A DNA stretch of 64,000 bases from the NCBI GenBank assembly GCA_024138025.1, contig JAMXBD010000695.1:558001-622000 (forward strand). Reading direction: 5' to 3'. The position numbers were made by a program, and so were the translations under genes. The notes beneath the pieces were generated by a model. It was given only the letters and a program-made list of their open reading frames with translations, was not told the DNA's origin and made no database searches. The DNA is from Combretum micranthum (Eukaryota > Streptophyta > Magnoliopsida > Myrtales > Combretaceae). Positions 9,691 to 19,618 of this stretch are shown here, in pieces. Positions within the stretch are counted from its first letter, which is position 1, and each line of letters opens with the position of its first letter.

Positions 9691-10976
9691 AGTACTATGA
9701 TATTTTCGAGGAACCAAGGGGGTTACCTCCCTGCCGATCTCATGATCATCGGATTCATTTATCCAATGAGGCCAAGACGGTTAATTTGCGACCATACAGA
9801 CATTCAGCAATGCAGAAGACGGTCCTGGAAGAGATGGTGAAGGAAATGCTACTTAGTGGGGTGATTCAACCTAGCCAAAGCCCCTTTGCTTCACCAGTGG
9901 TGCTAGTTAAGAAGAAAGATAATACTTGGCGCATGTGTGTGGATTATCGAGAGCTCAATAAGCACACCATCAAAGATAGGTTCCCTATACCTATGATTGA
10001 AGATCTTTTTGATGAACTTTATGGAGCAAGTTACTTTTCAAAACTAGATTTACGTTCAGGGTACCATCAAATCAGGATGCATCCTGATGATGTGTACAAA
10101 ACGGCCTTTAAAACACATGAGGGTCACTATGAATTCCTTGTCATGCCCTTCGGCTTGACAAACGCTCCCTCAACATTCCAAGGGCTTATGAACAGTGTTT
10201 TCAAACCACATTTGAGGAAATTTGTGCTGGTTTTTTTTGACGACATACTTGTGTACAGTGCTACCCTGGAAGAACATGTGATGCACCTTAGGGTTGTGTT
10301 GGAAATTCTAAGGAAGGAAGGTTTGTACCTCAAGAGCAGCAAATGTGTATTTGGTACTAGGCAAATTGAGTATTTAGGCCATATAATCAGCAAGGAAGGG
10401 GTTGCAACCGATCCTAAGAAGATTGAAGCAATAGTCAAGTGGCCACAGCCTACTAATATAAGGCAACTCAGAGGATTCCTTGGGTTGACGGGGTATTATA
10501 GGAAGTTCATTCATGGATATGGTACTTTAGCTCGACCACTCACCCAACTACTTAAGAAAGATCAGTTTGCTTGGAATGAGACAGCAGCTGATGCTTTTGA
10601 AAAACTCAAGGTTGCTATGACAAGCTCACCAGTTTTAAGGCTTCCTGATTACAACAAGGAATTCATAATTGAGACAGACGCGTGTGGAAGGGATTGGAGC
10701 TGTGTTAATGCAAGATGGACATCCTATTGCTTACCTTAGCAAGGCTCTATCTCCTAGACAACTTGGATTGTCTATTTATGAAAAAGAGTTGATGGCTCTA
10801 GTGCATGCAGTGGATAAATGGAGACATTATGTGGTGGGAAGGCATTTCATAGTGCGAACTGACCATCACAGTTTGAAGTATCTCCTGGAACAAAGGTTAG
10901 TAACTTCTACTCAACATAAATGGTTGACTAAGTTACTTGGTCTAGACTATGAGATACAATACAAAAAGGAGCTCTA
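9690..10976 (+). pseudogene. Gypsy-1 reverse transcriptase and RNase H
   Basis: Reverse transcriptase is open from 9786 to about 10686. It shows the family motifs in order: '[14 protein letters not shown]', 'MCVDYRELN', '[12 protein letters not shown]', '[13 protein letters not shown]', and the catalytic [10 protein letters not shown] with F-D-D at 10236-10244 (gypsy elements have Y/F-x-DD). A thumb region '[16 protein letters not shown]' follows. A frameshift near 10686 separates it from RNase H, which continues at 10669-10974 ('[18 protein letters not shown]', 'YEKELMALVHAV', 'TDHHSLKYLL'). A second shift lies near 10970 before 'NLAADALSR'. RT copies the element RNA and RNase H degrades the template. 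All visible catalytic motifs are present, so only the frame is broken. Confidence 0.95.
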
Positions 10977-12313
10977 ACTTAGCTGCTGATGCACTATCTA
11001 GAGTAAAAGGAGCTGCCATGTTGGCATTAACTGCCACTATTACTACCCCTGAACTCACAGCAGAAATTCAGAAAAGTTGGGAAATTCCAGGGGGGTATAG
11101 TGAGTTAAAAGCTAAGTTGTTGAGAGGGGAGGACGGTGGAAATTTCACATTCGAAAATGAGTGGTTGAGAAGAAAGGGAAAGGTAGTTATTGGGCCTGAC
11201 AGTACACTTAAACTGAAAATCCTACACCTATACCATGATGGAGTCCTCGGAGGTCACTCGGGTGCACAGGCCACTTACAAGAAACTTAGTTCAGTTTTCT
11301 ATTGGCCTAAAATGGAGAAGGAGGTGCGCCAATATGTAAGAGAATGCAATGTATGTCAACGGCACAAATTTGAAAATGTAGCAACTCCTGGTTTGCTACA
11401 ACCGTTGGTTATACCTGATGGATGTTGGAAGGAGGTTACTATGGATTTTATAGAGGGATTGCCTAAGTCTAATGGCAAGGAAGTTATCATGGTGGTTGTT
11501 GATAGATTGAGTAAGTACAGCCACTTCATTGGTTTATCACACCCCTATACCGCACATCAAGTTGCTTTAGCTTATTTGGAGAATGTCTATAAGCTACATG
11601 GTTTACCAGATGGTATTACTAGTGACAGAGATCCAATTTTTGTGAGCAACTTTTGGCAAGAATTCTTTAAATTACAGGGGGTGGAGCTCAAATTGTCTAC
11701 TGCCTATCATCCGCAAACGGATGGACAAACGGAGGTAGTCAACAAATGTTTAGAGACTTATTTGCGCTGTATGACCAATGACCATCCTAAGAATTGGAGC
11801 CAATACTTGGCTTTAGCTGAATACTGGTACAATACAAATTTCCATACTAGCGCGAAAAAGACTCCATTCGAGATACTCTATGGATATCAACCTCCAGTTC
11901 ATTTACCCTATGTGGCAGGAGATTCTAGGAACCAATCTGTTGACTATGTGCTCAGAAACAGGGAAGATACTATCCGAGTGTTGAAATTCCATTTAAGACT
12001 AGCTCAGAACCGGATGAGGCAACAAGCTGACAAGAGGAGGACTGAGCAAGAGTTTAGGGTTGGAGATTGGGTGTTACTCAAACTACAACCCTATCGGCAA
12101 AGCAGTGTATGGCCCATACAAAATCAGAAACTCATGCCTAAGTACTACGGACCTTACAAGATACTGGATAAAATAAGTTCAGTAGCTTACAAAGTAGACT
12201 TACCTGCTGATGCCGCCATTCATCCAACATTTCATGTGTCTCAATTGAAGCGATATCATGGTTCCCACTCAGCATCCACGTTTTACCTACAACAAGAACA
12301 GAAGAGGAATTAG
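10949..12313 (+). pseudogene. Gypsy-1 integrase (longest open segment, 454 codons)
   Basis: The open segment starts within the RNase H-integrase junction (ADALSRV). It carries the HHCC zinc-binding domain (His96, His103, Cys133, Cys136), the catalytic core with Asp166 (MDFIEGLP), Asp226 (TSDRDPIF) and Glu262 (DGQTEVVNK), with D-35-E spacing. It then has the C-terminal GPY/F-type module ('YYGPYKILDKISSVAYKVDLP') and 'HPTFHVSQLKRYHG'. Integrase inserts the cDNA into chromosomes, making 5-bp TSDs, as seen around this element. All key residues are present, so this is the best preserved part. The methionine at 10949 is not the natural start, because the domain is normally released from the polyprotein. 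Confidence 0.95.
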
Positions 12314-12480
12314 AACCACAAGCAATTTTGGAAAGAAAAATGATGAAAAGGGGAAATCAAGCTGATACGATGGGTCTTGTTCACTGGAGGAATCGGTCAT
12401 CCTCAGAAGCTACTTGGGAATTTCTCTCTGATCTGCGCCTTAGGTTCCCTGATTCACCCTTGTGGACAAGGGATTTTTGA
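12265..12480 (+). pseudogene. Gypsy-1 C-terminal chromodomain-like tail
   Basis: After another frameshift near 12265 the frame ending with TGA at 12478 reads 'ELEPQAILERKMMKRGN' and 'LVHWRNRSSSEATWEFL', followed by a 'LRLRFP' ending. This resembles the degenerate chromodomain tail of plant chromoviruses, in which 'W.N...EEATWE' is the conserved core. In that group the domain is thought to guide integration towards certain chromatin. Clade assignment within chromoviruses is not attempted. Confidence 0.75.
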
Positions 12481-12492
12481 AGGGGAAGGGGA
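12479..12492 (+). promoter_or_regulatory. Polypurine tract of Gypsy-1
   Basis: GAAGGGGAAGGGGAT-type purine run between the end of the coding region and the TGTAACAAGG start of the 3' LTR; primer for plus-strand synthesis. Confidence 0.9.
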
Positions 12493-13023
12493 TGTAACAA
12501 GGCAAATGAGGGATTAGGGTTGCGGAAGTATCGAGGATGAAGACAGAAGAAATAAGTGGCAGAATTAAACTAGTGTGGGTTTGAGTAGTTACTTAGGATG
12601 TTTGAGTTGTGCGGTTCGGTCAGACGGAGCGGGTGAAAAACATGGAGCGGGTATATGATATGGGTTTTATTTACATGGGTCTAATATTAGTAATTAGATT
12701 GTTACTTCAGAAGAGGTTTTTACTGTTTCGGTAATTAGTTAATATTACTAGTATAAATTCTGTTACAATTCCCTTATAATATCTGTAACCACCTAGCTGA
12801 TGTGGCATTGGGCCTACAAGTCAGGAATATTCTAACAGAATTAGGACATTAAATAGACATGATTTGTAAGAAGGAATTACACAGAAATTAATATACATTT
12901 TCCGTATTCGGATTCTCCTAACCGCATTCGGATTATTTGCAATTGTAGTTCCATTTCATTGATTTCTGCCGATAGTTGGGTTATTCTGCATTCGGATTTG
13001 TTCCAATTATTTGCCCCATTCCA
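12493..13023 (+). repeat. 3' LTR of Gypsy-1
   Basis: 531 bp, same termini as the 5' copy and about 98% identical by eye. Differences include one G fewer in the G-run near the start, a small change in 'ggtcagacggagcg', and loss of 14 bp in the 'cattcgg' repeat region. It is followed by TSD CATTG at 13024-13028. Confidence 0.97.
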
Positions 13024-13028
13024 CATTG

Positions 13029-13734
13029 CATCATAATCAGTATAGTAGATAAAAGTGAGCAGGTAGTAGTAGGTGAAAATAAATAGCATTAGACTAAATA
13101 AATCTTGATTTTACATTTAAGTAAATCTCATGCATATATAAATTATCTCTTCTTCCATAAATTTGGGGAATGAATGCCTAACATTATCATATAGGAACCC
13201 GCCTATACCCTGCTTAATAGGTTGGATTTGGATCAAGTCACTTATTGAGAAGATGCGAGATTCACTGTTGAATCTTACATTAGATTGTAGGTTTATTTAA
13301 AAAGTTGTAGATATGGTAAGTTGTAGGTATGGTAGGTGATGTATAAAAATTATAGATTGTAGATTGAAAAAATGATAAGTATGGTAGGTAAGTGACTTAA
13401 TCGAAGTAGGTTTTCCTGTTTGACCGAATAGTACCTAGATGGGTATTAAGACTCATAGAATAAAGTACGGTATAGATTTTCTAAAACTTTCTATATATAA
13501 GATAGGATATATGTATAAGATCTTCATACCACATAACCACCCTGGAACCTTTATTGTAAAATAGAGAGTAATGTTCCATAATATTATATATCTATCATAT
13601 TAAATGTTATAAAATAATATAAAATAAATAAATAATAGTACTTAATATGATTTGGTTATCTTCAATTGTCTGCCTTCTTTTAATAATATCATCTCAAGTG
13701 ATAAATTCCTATAACAGGAAGTTGAAAAGAAAAT
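13029..13734. other. AT-rich intergenic sequence
   Basis: No gene seen. The stretch 13180-13560 contains scattered phrases ('gggtattaagactc', 'acccgcctataccc') that also occur around 29690-31340, which suggests relics of a common small repeat, but no ends could be fixed. Confidence 0.4.
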
Positions 13735-14570
13735 TAGGGGTATTTGTGATTTGGTTTGGTTAGGTTCAGGAGTCGAACCGAATCACGCAACATTTAAAAC
13801 GGTTCGATTCAAACTCTTAATGAATCGAACCGCTTTTAACGGTTCAACATTTTGAACCAAATCACTTCACATGTAGTTTGGTTCCGTTCGAACCGCCTTT
13901 AAAAGATTTAATAATAATAAATAATATTAATAATCTTTGAGATCGCAAGAAATAAAAATGTTTAGATTGAGGAACATTGCATAAAAATTAAAGTCATTTA
14001 TCATTATATCAGGTCATATATTTAAAATTTTCAAGTGCATATATTATCCCACTTTGAAAATATTTTTTAATGTGAATTTAAAATAACATATATTTTTAAT
14101 AAATCTATAATACTAACTGAGAAAATTATTCTTTTGGATGAATTCCACAATTACTTATAATATTATTCATTTATAAATTATTTAAATTTATGTTATACTA
14201 ACTAGTTTAAAGTTCTAAATTATTTTAGTATTGTTGGTTATAAATGTTGCAATATAGTATAAAACCTACTTCTGTAGATGTATTCTTTCATAAGAATTTT
14301 ATATTTTGTTGAATTAATTTTAGAGCAATACAAGTCTTAATATTTAATGCTTAAGAGTTATAAATAAATAATATGGCTCTTATTTATTTTTTTGTTTATT
14401 TTAATATGAAGCGATTCTTTCGGGTTTAAATGGTTTGGTTCGGTTCAACCCCTCGAACCAAATCATAATTCTTTAGGCTCTTCCTAAATCGAAATATAAA
14501 AAAACAGCATTTTGCAGTTCAGTTCGATTTTTTTCGATTTTCGATTCAATTTGGTTTGGTTCAATTAATA
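13735..14570. mobile_element. hAT-like non-autonomous element (GGTTCGGTT type), poorly bounded
   Basis: The left end TAGGGGTATTTGTGA is followed by repeated 'ggttcg/gaaccg' words in both orientations (13750-13900), forming inverted hairpins. A mirror-image set lies at 14410-14570 ('ggtttggttcggttc', 'cgattcaatttggtttggttc'). The AT-rich centre has no coding capacity. The architecture matches the 17079-17767 element, which has clean ends. The right terminus is eroded and no TSD was found. Confidence 0.5.
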
Positions 14571-15056
14571 GACTTAAGGAAAATCATGTTTTCCATACTT
14601 GGAAATGCAAGGAGCAGAGTAGGATTAGTTTTTCCTTTCAACCATTTCCAAATTCAAAGAAACTTAGAAAGTGAATTCAAATACAATTGCTATTTACCTA
14701 TAATAAGAAAAGGAGAAAAAAAAAAAACTTTGATGCGTGAACTCTATGGTATATCAACAAATATATATTATCAATTTTCACTGCGATCATTTGTTATAAA
14801 TCCTTTCCAATCTAAAAAGAGAATTTATGATTTTTTTTCTACCCTCTCATTGGTTTCTCGTTCTTTTTAAATTTTTTTTTTATCATTTTTCCACCTAATT
14901 CCCTCCCCTTCATAATTGTACGTTGACGAGGATTTGAGGAACCATACCTAACAGGAGAGATATGATGATTTTGTAATTATTTCCCTGTCGAAAAATTCAA
15001 AGAAAAAAAATATATCAATTAGCTTATTATTGACGTAGTGAAAGGGTATGAAAAAT
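14571..15056. other. Low-copy-like segment, left part of duplicated segment copy alpha
   Basis: No gene recognised. The last 60 bp or so (from about 14990), read together with 15982-16020 across the MITE insertion, resemble 18395-18510. Open frames here contain long homopolymers and no motif. Confidence 0.35.
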
Positions 15057-15064
15057 ATCATAAT

Positions 15065-15973
15065 TAGAGCTGGACAAATGAGTCATAACCCGTGGGTTGG
15101 CCCGTTTAACCCACTTTTAAAATGGGTTAGGGTTTATTTTTTTCAACCCATTTAAAAGAGGGCTAAAAAAACCCAGCCCGTTTAATCCACGGGTTAAAGC
15201 GGGTTAACCCGCTACGGGCCGAATTGGCCCACTTTTAACCCACTTTAACGTTCCATCATCATGCAGAGCAACCACACAACTTAAACTTGAACTAAACCAT
15301 AAGCATCTTAAGTTGTCCAAACACAAACATAGAATGGAATAAAATATAAAACTTGACTAGATATCAGAATGTATTCTATATATATACTTGTTCTAGAGCG
15401 TAAAGAAAGATGAATCAAATCGGTTACTGACTCTGTATCGTCAGTCTTTCTTCCCAATCTGAAAGGTAAGTCGAAGACCTGGCTAGGGGTTTTACTAAAG
15501 TCAACCTCAGACTCACAGGTTACAGCTTGTGCTGTCTTTTGTTTCCATCAAAGCATCCTGCTGTAAATGGCCTATTAACTTTGACGTTTATCACCATATC
15601 ATGAAGGCTAAAAACAATAGGGCATTCTTAGTCTTAGCCTGAAAAAGTTCTTAATAGGTAACTCACGTGAGAGTTTAATTTAAAAAAAAAAAAAGGAATA
15701 GAGGTGAGGAATCAGTATTTCTTTAGGTATGGCTTTATTTATACTATCTTGGCTTGTACATAAATTTATACGATAAAACACAAACATAAATTTAAATGAG
15801 TCAAATTAGTGGGCTGGCCCGTTTAACCCACCAGCCCGTGTAGGTTAGGTTAGGGTTATAAATTTTGGCCCGTTTATTAAAGTGGGTTAAAATTTGTTGG
15901 CCCGTTTAACCCATCAACCCGCATGGGGTGGGCCGGGCCGAATTGGCCCATTTAACCCACTTGCCTAGCTCTA
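15065..15973. mobile_element. hAT-type MITE/non-autonomous element (GGGTTAACCCG type)
   Basis: Terminal inverted repeats TAGAGCTGGACAAATG at 15065 and the complement of ACTTGCCTAGCTCTA ending at 15973. It is flanked by 8-bp sequences ATCATAAT (15057-15064) and ATCACAAT (15974-15981), a 7/8 match and the size made by hAT transposases. The subterminal regions are dense in 'cccgtttaaccc/gggttaa' words in both orientations, typical of transposase-binding arrays. 909 bp, no transposase frame. Confidence 0.85.
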
Positions 15974-15981
15974 ATCACAAT

Positions 15982-16473
15982 CCATTAATTAATGCACGAA
16001 TGCCGGAATACAATCTTCAATCATAAATAGCATCCAAATTCGAAAATAATAAAGAAATTTGAAGTTTGTGGAAAAGATAGAGAAAGATGGCTCAACTATA
16101 TATAATTCAAAAAAATTAAATTGTTCTTTGCCATAGAATGTATACATATAAACAAGCTTGAAATCTTTCAAAAATAGAACCCATAGAACCCAAAAACTAC
16201 AGAAAAATGGGAATTCCCCGAAACTTATAGATATTAAAGTAAAAAAAAAAAATGTCATATAAAACGGCATAGACAGCATACAAAATGGAATTATCTATAA
16301 AAAGTTATAACACATATGAAACTTTTTCAAAATAAAAGTTTTGCTATTTTGAGGTTATTAATGAAGTAATTTACCTTAAAACTGACATAGCGATGCTTAA
16401 AATTAAGAATACCCAACAAGGATTTCAAGATATGAAAGTAGCAAACTATAAACAGTTGGTCACTCATAATATA
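15982..16473 (-). other. Duplicated segment copy alpha, right part
   Basis: 15985-16020 ('gcacgaatgccggaatacaatct') is about 80% similar to 18475-18512 and probably belongs to the old duplicated locus described at 18376. A 96-codon open frame on the minus strand (16279-15989) ends ...EDCIPAFVH, echoing the DCFPAFVEQHVELL reading in copy beta. It is very rich in Phe/Ile/Leu/Tyr and could equally be AT-rich noise. No function assigned. Confidence 0.4.
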
Positions 16474-16704
16474 GGGTCTGTTTGGATTGTCTGTTTTTCA
16501 TCTGTATCTGTATCTTTTTTAAAATGATATGTGTAAATATATCCGATTTACATCTAAATTTTATCTATATTTATTCTATTTGATCTTTTGATGAGAACTG
16601 TCAACTTTTTTTTATCTATATCTATTTCTTGATAAATAATTTGTTAGCAAAAAGTTTGAAAAAGTATCTGTATCTGTCGGAAAAAAGCTAAAACAAACAG
16701 ACCC
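16474..16704. mobile_element. Small MITE with GGGTCTGTTTGG termini
   Basis: 231 bp. The left end GGGTCTGTTTGGATTG and the right end ...AAACAAACAGACCC are inverted. The bases ATA flank both sides (16471-16473, 16705-16707). The end sequence is of the kind seen in Tourist/PIF-Harbinger MITEs, which make 3-bp TSDs, but a hAT origin is not excluded. 'Tatctgtatct' subrepeats fill the interior. Similar words recur at 16850-16930. Confidence 0.7.
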
Positions 16705-17070
16705 ATAGTTCTTAATGACCGCCCCCAATGGCGAAAAAAGGGGGGGAAAAAACACAAACTATAATGTCTAAAATCATTTGTCAATAAAGAAATAGTTTTT
16801 TTTTTTTTTTACCTTTGGGCCTAATTGGTCAATTTGAATTGTTTGATTTCCATCTATATATGTATCTGTATCTAATATATATTTAATCTATTTGATCTGT
16901 TTATGTATAAAAACATATGTTTTTTATTTATATATATTTTTTTTATAAATAGTCTATATGAAAACGAAAAAAAATAAAAAAAAAAACCCTCAAATCAAAG
17001 AATCAAACAGTATTGGAAAAAAAAAAAAAAAGAATCACCCAGGACCTAAATCTTTTAATGTGATTGTTTC
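16705..17070. other. AT-rich spacer
   Basis: Homopolymer A/T runs and a patch (16850-16930) similar to the interior of the adjacent MITE, possibly a truncated relative. No gene seen. Confidence 0.4.
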
Positions 17071-17078
17071 AATAAAAC

Positions 17079-17767
17079 TAGGGGTGTTCATGAATCGGTT
17101 AACTGGTCCGTGGCTTTATTGTTTGAACATAACCGTAATGATCGGTTTTTTAATATCGCGATCCTTAACCGGTCCATTGTAAACGGTTAACCATTAAGGT
17201 TAATTTTTTCAGTTTTCGGTTTTTAACCATTTAATGTAATGGTTTCAATAAATCAAATTAATAATTTTAACAAACTTTTTTTTTATCTTTTATCATAGAG
17301 TTTTTCTTTAAATCATTATATATATTACAATAGCTAAAAAAAAGGAAAATCAAATTAAGGAAAATGAGAAAAACAAGCATTTTAATATATCATCATCAAC
17401 AAAATCAAATTAATCAATTACCACATCAACTCCCATCAAACATAGGACAATAGTACTTTAATCAAAATCCAAAAAAAATTAATATATGTAAATTATATGT
17501 ATATGTAAATCATATGTGTATATATATATTTAAAAATAATTATATATATGTAAATTATACATATAATATATTTATAAATATTGAAAACGATTAACCATTA
17601 ACCGTTGGTTTTTTGTGGTTACAAACCAAAACCGAAACCGAAAACCGGAAAAAATAAAAATCGTGATCCTAAACCAAAACCGATGGACCGGTTAACCATA
17701 TTTTTCGGATTGGTTTTTCGGTTTCAGTTCGGTTTTTCGATTTCATCGGTTTTTTTACACACCCCTA
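17079..17767. mobile_element. hAT-type non-autonomous element with perfect 8-bp TSD
   Basis: The ends are TAGGGGTGTTCA and the complement of ACACACCCCTA. They are flanked by a perfect 8-bp duplication AATAAAAC (17071-17078 and 17768-17775), diagnostic of hAT transposition. The subterminal sequence is packed with 'aaccgg/ccggtt' and 'ggttttcgg' words on both sides. The centre is AT-rich and non-coding. 689 bp. Confidence 0.92.
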
Positions 17768-17775
17768 AATAAAAC

Positions 17776-18375
17776 ATTGACATCTATAATAATAATAATA
17801 ATAATGTATCCTACGGGATATCATGATTGGATAAACTAAGAGAGAATATATATGTATTGATGTATGTAAATTAATGAAAACTACATTAGTATAAGATTAT
17901 ATGAAAGATATTTATTGGTGAGAAATGGATTGACAAAAAAACAAGGAATATGTGGGATTTGGGGTTTCTTGTTCCTTGTTTCTTGTTCTTTTTTTTTTCT
18001 TTTTTTCCTTTTTTTTTTTTTTTTTTTTTCCTTTTTCTTTACGAGAGAATTTGGGTGGAAGCTGGAAAATGACAACTTGCAATGCCATGAGGAGTAGTGA
18101 AGTACGTCTAATGGCACAAAGGAAAAAAAAAGGTATGCCAAATGGATTTATTTATTTATTGATAGATTATAAATATAGATATTTTCTAATATATTTTTAA
18201 TTAATTATTTATCAAAAAATAGATATAAATAAAAAATAATTGATAATTTTTATTAAAAATTAAATGAATTAAATATAAATATAAATTAAATATATTTATA
18301 TATATTATTTCGATACAAATATATATACAGACACAAATATATATGAAAAACATATCACCTAAATAAGCCCAAAAA
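17776..18375. other. AT-rich spacer with homopolymer and AAT runs
   Basis: Contains (AAT)n near 17789-17806 and a T-rich tract at 17985-18040. Open frames through the T-tract on both strands are artefacts of low complexity. The end (18300-18375) has degenerate 'atatata' text. No gene seen. Confidence 0.45.
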
Positions 18376-18780
18376 ATAGTCTCTGATAAGAAGGTTTAAA
18401 ACCAAAAGCGAAGAGGAATATATATTATGAAGGTAGTGCCAAAACAAAAAATTACTCAGTAATTCCACATGTTGCTCCACGAATGCCGGAAAACAATCTC
18501 AAGATAAATCTAGTATTCTATATTTCAATTGGCTGGACACAACTGAATCTGAAACAGTCTGAAAAAGAAGAATTTTAGGAGATTTAAGGTGTACTTAAAC
18601 TTATTTTGACTTTTCAGATTTTTCGTTTTTGGCAATTGACTTTTTAGATTACTTGAGGCGCGCTTTCCTGCCGCCCCACTAAATAATGTTTTATTTTCAC
18701 CCGCTAAAAAATTAACACACCTCCCTTTCCCACTCTCATAAATCAATGTAAAATACTAATGAAAGGTGGAGTGCTAACTT
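18376..18780 (-). other. Duplicated segment copy beta (unidentified locus)
   Basis: Collinear similarity by eye to 48280-48720 (copy gamma): 'agaaggtttaaaaccaaaagcgaag', 'gccaaaacaaaaaattactcagtaattccacatgt', 'aattggctggacacaa' and 'aaaatactaatgaaaggtggagt' all have counterparts in the same order. On the minus strand both copies give a related peptide (DCFPAFVEQHVELLSNFLFW here, a similar VELHVQLLRNFLFWH in gamma). A good splice-acceptor-like TTCTTTTTCAG precedes it on that strand near 18560. This could be the relic of a gene exon or a conserved non-coding stretch. I do not recognise the family. Confidence 0.5.
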
Positions 18781-18806
18781 TTTTGTTTTTCCTTTAAAAA
18801 ATTTTA

Positions 18807-19110
18807 GGATTAATGTCACAATTAATACCTAAACTTTAACAAAACATACAATTAGAAACATGAAGTTTAAAATTAATCAATATAATGCATAACTTTGAAA
18901 TTGATAAATTTAATACTTAAAAAAACTTTTCGTGCATGCTAATGGTACATTTATCAAGTTCTTTTAGGTACTAAATTTATCAATTTCAAAGTTTTTTAAG
19001 TATTAAATTGATCAATTTCAAAATTCAGATATTAAATTAATCATTTTCAAAGTTTAGGTACCTAATTTCATATTTTACCAAAGTTTAAGTACCATTTGTA
19101 ACATTATTCC
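18807..19110. mobile_element. Mutator-type MITE 1, perfect 9-bp TSD
   Basis: 304 bp. The ends are GGATTAATGTCAC and the complement of GTAACATTATTCC. The 9-bp direct repeat AAAATTTTA flanks it at 18798-18806 and 19111-19119. The arms consist of repeated 'acctaaactttgaaattgatcaattt' type words in opposite orientations, so the whole element is a long imperfect palindrome. No coding capacity. A 9-bp TSD is characteristic of Mutator-like transposition. Confidence 0.9.
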
Positions 19111-19241
19111 AAAATTTTATATTTGTTATAATAAAGTGTTTAGAAGGAGTTTAGTATCTTGTGCTTTATTTTTTAAGTAAACATGTCACTTAAGTGATTA
19201 TATAGAGTAAAAAGATAGTGAAGAAAAGTTATTTAAAATAT

Positions 19242-19609
19242 GGTTAATGTTATGAATGGTACCTTAATTTTAATAAAAAAGGTAATTATGTATCTAAATT
19301 TTGAAATTGATCAATTTAGTATCTGAAAAGGACTTTTCGTGCATGCCAACAACATCTAAACTTTAATAAAATATATAATTAAGTATCTAAACTTTGAAAT
19401 TGATCGGTTTGATACCTAAATTTTAAAATTAATCATTTTAACACTTAAAACAATTTTTCATACACGCCAACAATATCTTCATCAAGTTTTTTAAGGTACT
19501 AAATTGATCAAATTAAAAGTTTTTTAGTTATCAAATTGATCAATTTCAAAGTTCAGGTTCCTAATTGCATATGTTACCAAAGTTTAGATATTATTTATGA
19601 TATTATCAC
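19242..19609. mobile_element. Mutator-type MITE 2, near-perfect 9-bp TSD
   Basis: 368 bp, same family as 18807-19110. The left end is GGTTAATGTTATGAATGG and the right end the complement of GTGATAATATCATAAAT. Flanks TTAAAATAT (19233-19241) and TTAAAATAG (19610-19618) match in 8 of 9 bases. Its ends are more diverged than those of MITE 1, so it is probably older. Confidence 0.82.
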
Positions 19610-19618
19610 TTAAAATAG

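Larger units (their letters stand above)
7325..13023 (+). mobile_element. Gypsy-1: structurally complete Ty3/gypsy chromovirus-type LTR retrotransposon
   Basis: A 5,699-bp element with both LTRs (7325-7868, 12493-13023), a 5-bp TSD CATTG on each side (7320-7324, 13024-13028), a tRNA-Met primer site and a polypurine tract. The internal domain order is gag, protease, reverse transcriptase, RNase H, integrase, chromodomain-like tail, which is the Ty3/gypsy order. The LTRs differ by about eight substitutions and a few small indels, so the insertion is young compared with everything else in the window. The polyprotein is nevertheless broken by two nonsense codons (8692, 8980) and about four frameshifts (near 9690, 10686, 10970, 12265). 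It is therefore non-autonomous, unless it was already defective and was mobilised by a helper element. Confidence 0.97.

Noticed and set aside
10127..10438. 103-codon open frame on the minus strand
   Set aside because: It is the antisense of the Gypsy-1 reverse transcriptase domain.
17881..18200. Three open frames on both strands
   Set aside because: They depend on a T/A homopolymer (poly-Lys or poly-Phe) and have no conserved content.
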